Below, piece after piece: positions 58,341 through 64,000 of a DNA stretch of 64,000 nt (positions within the stretch are counted from its first letter, which is position 1; every line of letters starts with the position of its first letter). The notes under the pieces were generated by a model. That model ran no database searches. It saw only the letters and a list, made by a program, of their open reading frames with translations, and was not told the DNA's origin. A program made the translations under genes and the position numbers. The DNA lies in NCBI RefSeq assembly GCF_001625215.2, contig NC_030381.2:4985131-5049130 (forward strand), given 5' to 3'. Source of the stretch: Daucus carota subsp. sativus. Lineage: Eukaryota; Streptophyta; Magnoliopsida; Apiales; Apiaceae.

Positions 58341-58412
58341 TTCTGTGTTAGATAACGCTTAAGGAAAATGTGAGATATATGGGGTGATAGAAAAAATTTA
58401 CATACAGATGTG

Positions 58413-58607
58413 TTATTTGTATACTAACTGAAAGTCGCTGTATACCTGTATGCAATCAGCCTTGAGATCGTGAGCTATGCGGAGGCCGGCTAGAAGGGCT
58501 TCGTATTTAGAGCAATTGTTAGTGGCGGAGAAGCCGAATCTAATGGATTGCTGAATTTGAAAGCACTCTTCAGTGGTCGGAGGACCTTGACCTTGCTTTT
58601 CGTCCAT
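58413..58607 (-). pseudogene. RNase H remnant of the Tat-like element
   Basis: 64 residues with 'FGFSATNNCSKYEALLAGLR' and 'IQVYSDFQLVYK'. This matches the middle of the archaeal-type RNase H found in Tat-lineage Ty3/Gypsy polyproteins, normally written ATNNxAEYEALLAGL and VxSDSQLV. The conserved Glu and Asp are present, but the domain is truncated at both ends and no reverse transcriptase adjoins it. Confidence 0.82.
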
Positions 58608-58966
58608 GTCGGGGACTGCGGTTGCTATATGGGTAGTGGTGGGAGTTTGCTGAGACTCGAGACCTAGAGAAAAAGCGGTTTAGCCGATGAAGGTGGTCAT
58701 CTAGGAGGCCAAATTATCCACCTGCTCTTGTAGATGTCGTTGTTGAGTTTCATATTGGTCGAAGCGATCGAAATTCGGGAAGTGAGATGATGAGGGAGTG
58801 ATGCTATACGAGTGGTGAGAAGACTGAGATGGTGAAGGTGGTGAAGGTGCTATACGGGAGTGATGCTATACAGGTGCTCGATTCTTCGCTCACCTTTCTT
58901 CGTTTAGAGTTTTCTTCCTAGTCGTTGTGGTATGGCGGTGAATTTCACGGGTTTCTCTTTTTTCTC

Positions 58967-58986
58967 GATCCCCGGCGGCGGCGCCA
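58967..58986 (-). other. Primer binding site of the Tat-like element, tRNA-Asp type
   Basis: The minus strand reads 'tggcgccgccgccggggatc' two bases from the LTR end, close to the complement of the tRNA-Asp 3' end. The gag-only element at 35851 uses the same primer type. Confidence 0.85.
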
Positions 58987-58988
58987 TT

Positions 58989-59386
58989 TGATGGACTTGG
59001 TTTCTGTCCCTTTCTCTCTCTAGAATGGGAGAGCAATTTTTGTGTCTATGTATCTGTGTGTATTTTTGTGTCCCCCTGAGATGAAGATTAGGGTTTTTCC
59101 TTTTATATCTTCTTTTCACTGAGTCATTCCTGCTTTTCTTCCCCTTGTGCCATCTGGGTGACTCTACTACTTATAGAGCAAGTGACTGTTTGAAACTACT
59201 ATACAGGCAGGCAGGTGAGTCAACAGGGATTAGGGGGCAGGTGTTGCTACGGATGGAAGGCACGTGTCTTCGTCGTAGGCTAAGCAGACGTGATAGGGAT
59301 CGCAGGGTAGGCTGGGTTCCTAGGGGAGACGGCCTCAGACCCTACGGTCCTTTGGCTACTTATAAGGTTGATTTTTGAGTCTATCA
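58989..59386 (-). repeat. 5' LTR (right copy) of the Tat-like element
   Basis: 398 bp, matching the left LTR, followed by the GATAC duplication. The host sequence then resumes toward 'gcttctctcccctgttaata', as at about 47310. Confidence 0.95.
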
Positions 59387-59391
59387 GATAC

Positions 59392-60180
59392 TTAAATTCA
59401 GAGCAAGTACTTAGATCATGGCTTCTCTCCCCTGTTAATATAGAATACTCCCTCTTTTTTATTGGACTGATGTTTGGTTCTTTGTGCCCATTTTAATATG
59501 TTTTGACGGGTTCTTAAAATTATTATTTTAACGATAAAAAGTTTTTGATTAAAAAATTTTAAAAATAATAATTTTAAGAGTCCAGTCAAAATACATTGAA
59601 ATTTATATAAACTTCCCTATCATATCATGTTGATAAAGAGTTGTTTCTGATGTTCTTTGATCTAGATTTTTCTAAATACTACCATATTATTATGATACTT
59701 TGATCTAGATTTTTCTAAATACTACCATATTATTATGATACATATACAATAAAAATAAATATTATATCTACTAATTACACTGCTCTATTTTTAAATTCAA
59801 TATTATTAATTTCGAATATGAAATCCAATCCTGGAAATATAGCAATTTTTTGGTGAGCCCATAAATTTGGATTATATGAACATAGTTATCAGTAGGATAA
59901 ATATAGTTTGAGCACATATATTTTGACTATCGATACATAATACAATAAATAGTTTATTATCATTTGAAGGGATTTCTCCTTGTCTCTCCTTATTTGTTAA
60001 GAGTAGCTGTATTTTAACTATATATAAATTGGTCCAATATGATTTCTTGTTAATACCCGACTGTACTAGAAGATTTTGACTAGTGCAGATTGTGGAATTC
60101 GTAATTTAGCTTCAGCAGGTTAAGAACTATAAATGTAGCGCTTGCTGAAGCTAGATTACAGAACTCGATTACTGAGCAAG
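59392..60180. other. Upstream region of BAHD B copy 2
   Basis: No gene. It matches 47300-47990 and 48421-48500. A local duplication of about 45 bp ('gatctagatttttctaaata') lies at 59653-59740, single upstream of B copy 1. The putative TATA box is at 60127-60135. Confidence 0.7.
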
Positions 60181-61512
60181 ATGAAAGTTGAAATCCTTTC
60201 CACAGAGCTTATAAAACCATCTACTCCTACTCCACCGAGCTTCCGGCATTACAGTATCTCCATGGTAGATGAGCTCTCCCCTGTAATGAATGTTCCCATC
60301 ATCTTATATTACCCTGCTGGCCTTCACGGTGGTATCTCAAGATGCATGCACTTGAAAACCTCGTTATCGAAGGTCTTAACCAGGTTCTATCCATTTGCTG
60401 GAAGGTACATGAAAGAAAGCTACATGGTTGATTGTAGTGATCAAGGTGCTGAATTTGTGGAAGCCAGAGTTGACGTTGGACTCGACGACATAATTTGCCA
60501 GGGGAGGAATTTGAAGGCTGAGCTGCTTAATTCTCTAGTTTCGCGTCCAATAGGTGCAGGTGGTGAAATTAGTGATCCAGTGCTCGCGGTGCAAGTGAGT
60601 ACTTTTAGTTGTGGAGGATGTGCCATTGGGGTGTTGAGCTCACACCGGATTGCTGACATTGCAACCACCAGCACACTTGTTATGGAATGGGCTGTTGATG
60701 CAAAGATACTCTTGGGGGGCGATGATGAACGTTGTGTTCCAGTTCCAGTGTCGCCTAATTGGAACTCAGCCTCGTTGTTTCCTGGACAAAAAATGTCTGG
60801 CCTTGCTCTTGGATTGCCCCGGGCTAAAGAAAATATTGCAGATCATGGAATTGTTACAAAGAAGTTTTTGTTTAGTAATAGTGCAATTTCAAAAATCCGT
60901 GAAAAGGCCATGCTAGACGAGTCAGATGAGGGATTACCAACAAGGGTACAGTCTGTATGTGGATTAATAGGGAAAGCTATTATTGATATACATGTTGCTA
61001 ACCGTGAAAAGCCTAGGGGATTTTTGGTTATTCAAGCAGTGAATATGAGAGAAAGAACCGATCCCCCCATTCCAAAGCATCAATGTGGAAACCTCTACTT
61101 GGTATCCCCTGCTCGGTCTGTGGCAGGCGATGAAGGGGTGGAATTTGGAGGTCTTGTCGATCTGCTTACACGTTCTGTGAAGAAAGACGTGGACACATGT
61201 AAAATGTTATTATCAGGAGGTGATGGAGGGGAATTTATAGCTCAAGGCTTCAATGAGTCGTTAAAAAGTCATACAGATCCTGGAATTTCTTGTGTTTGTT
61301 TCTTCACCGACTGGTGCAAGTTTCCATTTTATGAAGCTGATTTTGGCTGGGGAAAGCCCGTTTGGGTCAGTAGTGTTAACGTTCCCTTACGAAATAGTGT
61401 TTGCCTTCTTAGCGACAAATCTGGAGAAGGAATTGAAGCTTGGGTGAATTTGCATATAGATGACATGCCTAAATTTGAACAGGATTCCAGCATCTTGGAA
61501 TTTACTAGTTGA
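60181..61512 (+). CDS. BAHD acyltransferase, subtype B copy 2
   Basis: 443 residues, single exon, collinear with B copy 1. An in-frame upstream extension to 60142 has no ATG and is ignored. 'HRIAD' (155-159) and 'DFGWG' (387-391) are intact. The 12 differences from copy 1 are spread over the protein; examples are Leu-Pro to Val-Ser before 'RPIGAG', Gly to Ser in 'STFxCGGC' close to the HXXXD strand, and Thr to Ile in 'VPxILYYP'. Most are conservative, fitting two recently duplicated functional genes. Its upstream region lacks the 430-bp segment found before copy 1, so expression may differ. It pairs with PP2-like gene 2 downstream. Confidence 0.95.
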   Translation: MKVEILSTELIKPSTPTPPSFRHYSISMVDELSPVMNVPIILYYPAGLHGGISRCMHLKTSLSKVLTRFYPFAGRYMKESYMVDCSDQGAEFVEARVDVGLDDIICQGRNLKAELLNSLVSRPIGAGGEISDPVLAVQVSTFSCGGCAIGVLSSHRIADIATTSTLVMEWAVDAKILLGGDDERCVPVPVSPNWNSASLFPGQKMSGLALGLPRAKENIADHGIVTKKFLFSNSAISKIREKAMLDESDEGLPTRVQSVCGLIGKAIIDIHVANREKPRGFLVIQAVNMRERTDPPIPKHQCGNLYLVSPARSVAGDEGVEFGGLVDLLTRSVKKDVDTCKMLLSGGDGGEFIAQGFNESLKSHTDPGISCVCFFTDWCKFPFYEADFGWGKPVWVSSVNVPLRNSVCLLSDKSGEGIEAWVNLHIDDMPKFEQDSSILEFTS

Positions 61513-62044
61513 ATATTTGTAAGGTCATCATTGTAAACTAATAAGTTGTTTCAAACACGTCAAAAATAACCATAATGTCAAATTTATGTGGCACATTGTG
61601 TTGAAATTGAAATTAGTGGCTAGCAGTAGACTGGAAGAATGCTCTGTGATATCTAAGCTATGTCGCAACAGATAGAATCTATATTAATTCACATTGGTAG
61701 TAGATTTTTCAGATTTTCATTGATCGTAGCTAATTAGGCTTTTCGGCCAGATGCTTCAGCAATTTCATTTTTGCATCTGAGAGCTTTTGCTCCAGAAAGA
61801 AAGGTATAAGATTCTAGTCAGGCCAGTACCGCACAATTGGCATCAATATCTGCAAAAATCCTATTCAAGCCTTACTGTTTAATTAAAATGAAAGAAAATT
61901 AAACCAAGTATTAAGGGGCACCCTCTAATTATAAGGTGCTTTTATAAATACAGCTTTTGCAAGGAGCATCTGCAAAGACACTCTACAGGAGAACAAGGAC
62001 GGGTACAGGTAACACTAAGAAGTTGTTTTGCACTCGGAATCAAG
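61513..62044. other. Spacer between BAHD B copy 2 and PP2-like gene 2
   Basis: No gene. Near-identical to 49833-50364. Contains the PP2 TATA box at about 61941-61950. Confidence 0.75.
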
Positions 62045-63012
62045 ATGGCTCAACTGAACGGAGATGGCATACAGTTATGGGCTAAAGGCATAATGCACCA
62101 AAATGAGGTGAATTAATTTTCTCGAATGTCCTTATTCTGTATCTGTATCACATATTAATTTATAATTTATAGGTGAACATTGAGATAGGTAGGGTTGTAA
62201 TTCGAGCCTAGCCAAGTCGGATATTTGGTAAACATGTTGAAATTTGAACGAGCCGTTGTCAAGTTTTATTAATATAAAGTTTAATAGATAAATATAGTGA
62301 TAAATATTGTTCTGTCATAAGCTTTTCCTGAATAATAAATGAGTTCGAACTCAAGATTACACATATTTTCTTTCAAGTATCTCTGTTAATTAAATTGTCC
62401 AGTTACGTTCAGCGGTTCTGAGTGCAAGAAATCTGTCAATAGTTTGGGGTTCAGATGGTCGTTACTGGAAGTGGGAACGGATCAGCAACCCGATAAGGTA
62501 AATGAAAATCAGGTTTAAAAGCCTTTAATCTGATGTTTATATAATAAGATATACTGGATTTTTACTAGTTATGCATGTAATTTTTAGGAAAAAGTTAGTA
62601 TTAATCGTCTGATTCATCATATTAATCACATAATTGTGTGTGCAAATGCAGCAGCGAGGATCTTGAGATTGCTGAACTAATTGAAGTATGCTGGCTGCAG
62701 ATCGATGGAAAATACAGGGACCAGAACCTGGCTAAGGGAGTGACATATGGAGTTTATTTCATTGTTAAGCTCGAAGAGAATCATTCCATCACCCGTCCTG
62801 TGACTCTTAAGCTTACTTGTCCCAGTGGAAACACCCAAGAGAACAAGGTGGATTTGAAGCAGCAGCCGAAGAAAGAACTGATAGGGCTTAAGGTCGGTGA
62901 ATTTACTGGCTCAGGAACCAACAAATTTATCCGGTTTTCTTTCAATGGACGGGAGGGTACCAGTTGGAAGACCGGCCTTACTTGCTTTGGTGCTGTAATT
63001 GTGCCAGTATGA
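62045..63012 (+). CDS. PP2-like lectin-domain protein 2 (three exons)
   Basis: Exons 62045-62107, 62403-62497 and 62652-63012, 519 nt, 172 residues, with borders homologous to gene 1. Differences from gene 1 are few: exon 2 starts Leu-Arg in place of Phe-Arg, 'VLSARN' replaces 'VLYARN', and in exon 3 Glu-Ile, Tyr and Ser-Gly-Asn replace Val, Cys and Asn-Gly-Asp at scattered sites. The lectin-domain motifs ('WGSDGRYWKW', 'CWLQIDGKYRDQ', 'GREGTSWKTGLTCFGA') are kept. Intron 1 is 295 nt here against 163 nt in gene 1. Likely functional. Confidence 0.92.
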
Positions 63013-64000
63013 TATCTACATAACTTGAACTGCCAACACGAATGTATCAGATGTACTAAATGTATTAAATAATAAATCACCTAATATGTTAACGTTCTAG
63101 ATCATTTGGTGAACCTGAAAAATACCACCTATAACCTGGTTCTAGGTCTTTTCTTGTTGTGAGATCATTGTAGTTTTCTTTAGCAATATGGTTCTGATCA
63201 TATGTTTATCATTTTATTCGCACTGTATGGCAAGCAAATACCCCTTTCGGGTTTAATTTGAGCTTCCGGAATAGAGTGCTTAAGTGGTTTAGTATGCTGG
63301 TTTGTTATGGCCATAGGAAAAAGTAGGTAAATGTTTTCGTATGCTGGTTTGTTATGGTCATAGAAAAAAGTAGGTAAATGTTTTCTGCTAGATTATAAGT
63401 ATCCCCGAATTCTTAGTCATCAGATATATATATCAGATCCAGAAGAAGGGTATTTACTAAGAACAGAGATCTAGTGGTCAATAATAAGAAACTGTAAGGT
63501 TATTTTTTACGAAGACAAGCTTTTTTGTATACAATGTGCCAAGCATGATATACAACGGCGGAACTAGAATTTCAAAACAATCAAGGCTAAAACAATAGGC
63601 CGTTAATTTTTGTATGTTAGTATTTGCTTAAAAGTAAAATTTTACTGATTCGTAACTGAAAAAAATCAGAAAAATATCTATTAATTTTCGATGGTCAGCC
63701 AAATCTATATCCTAGGATGACAGTTCAGCCCTGCCGGTCTGACATATAAAGCATACAGTAATAACATTCCTTAAAAAAGGGTAATGTTCCTCTGAAGTGA
63801 TAATGAAAATCACAGATGGCCCTGGACAGTCGAAAATGGGGTCAAGAACCGTTCCCTGGCTCCCTGTTACTACTATTTATGAACAAGTGAAAGGGTCTCC
63901 GAGCAAAGCAAAGTACATATTCGATCCTTCCTTTATAAAGGAGGAGTATGAATATAGAGTCTTATCTCCCAAGAATTAAAGCTTTCTGGTCACATAAATC
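63013..64000. other. Right flank, no firm gene
   Basis: Homology to the other block ends at 63165. A 47-bp unit beginning 'gtatgctggtttgttatgg' is doubled at 63292-63385. A 58-codon frame (63803-63979, 'TDGPGQSKMGSRTVPWLPVT') looks more protein-like than its surroundings. It has no recognised domain and is not called as a gene; it could be an exon or fragment. Confidence 0.5.
63292..63385. repeat. Two-copy tandem repeat, 47-bp unit
   Basis: Units start at 63292 and 63339 with 'gtatgctggtttgttatgg' and differ at two or three bases. Confidence 0.9.

Larger units (their letters stand above)
54596..59386 (-). mobile_element. Young non-autonomous Tat-like LTR retrotransposon
   Basis: Two 398-bp LTRs (54596-54993 and 58989-59386) in which I see no difference, flanked by GATAC on both sides (54591-54595 and 59387-59391). 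A tRNA-Asp-type primer site next to the right LTR puts the element on the minus strand. The interior has a small RNase H remnant (58413-58607), long tandem repeats (56.36-56.65 and 57.56-58.34 kb) and an antisense Transposase_28-type ORF near the left, 3' LTR. No complete gag, protease, reverse transcriptase or integrase. An antisense ORF and extra RNase H are known features of the Tat/Ogre/Retand lineage. Confidence 0.92.
51381..63165. repeat. Tandem segmental duplication, copy 2 (A-B-PP2 block)
   Basis: Repeats 44287-51380 in order: A copy 3, B copy 2, PP2-like gene 2. It is longer because of a 4.8-kb LTR element (54596-59386), a MITE (52574-52824) and a longer PP2 intron, and shorter by 430 bp upstream of B copy 2. 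Homology ends at 'gagat' (63165). Confidence 0.93.

Noticed and set aside
60142-60180. A 13-residue N-terminal extension of BAHD B copy 2
   Set aside because: No ATG is available; the conserved start at 60181 matches B copy 1 and the other family members.

Overview
This is nuclear DNA from a flowering plant. The evidence is very AT-rich intergenic sequence, intron-containing genes, Stowaway-, Harbinger- and Mutator-like MITEs, Helitrons, a LINE with a C-terminal RNase H, a tRNA-derived SINE, Ty3/Gypsy elements primed by tRNA-Asp, and a fragment of plastid psaA. The protein families (BAHD acyltransferase clade III, PP2-like lectin) fit a eudicot, probably an asterid. I cannot name the species from sequence alone.

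Left part (1-17.7 kb): mostly repeats. It holds a Stowaway-like MITE, a second such MITE split by a 1-kb Mutator-like element, one intact gene for a multi-pass membrane protein (9438-10391, minus), a Copia-like LTR with a dense array of inverted AAGACAATC motifs, a psaA fragment, a small hAT-like transposase remnant and back-to-back Harbinger-like MITEs.

Right part (17.7-64 kb): a BAHD acyltransferase cluster with five gene-size copies of two subtypes and one inverted fragment. Subtype A is at 24898 (open, with a triplicated N-terminus), 45618 (pseudogene) and 52911 (one nonsense codon). Subtype B is at 48501 and 60181; both are intact and differ at 12 of 443 residues. Each B gene is followed by a three-exon PP2-like gene (50365 and 62045). 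The block A-B-PP2 (44287-51380) is tandemly duplicated (51381-63165), and the junction can be read to the base.

Transposons have remodelled the cluster. Three Helitrons can be delimited by comparison with paralogous empty sites; one (19891-24852) separates the TATA box of the first A gene from its coding region. A degenerate LINE (about 31.25-43.92 kb) lies in a block homologous to the A-gene upstream region. It carries an extra, non-catalytic RNase H-like ORF near its 3' end and is itself split by a young non-autonomous LTR retrotransposon (35851-42022, gag only). A second young LTR element (54596-59386) sits between the third A copy and the second B copy. It combines a pol remnant, 79-bp tandem repeats and an antisense Transposase_28-type ORF, as in the Tat lineage.

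Working hypothesis: the two B enzymes are the functional acyltransferases, the A subtype is decaying by three different routes, and the PP2 genes travel as linked passengers or co-selected partners. No substrate can be assigned from sequence.
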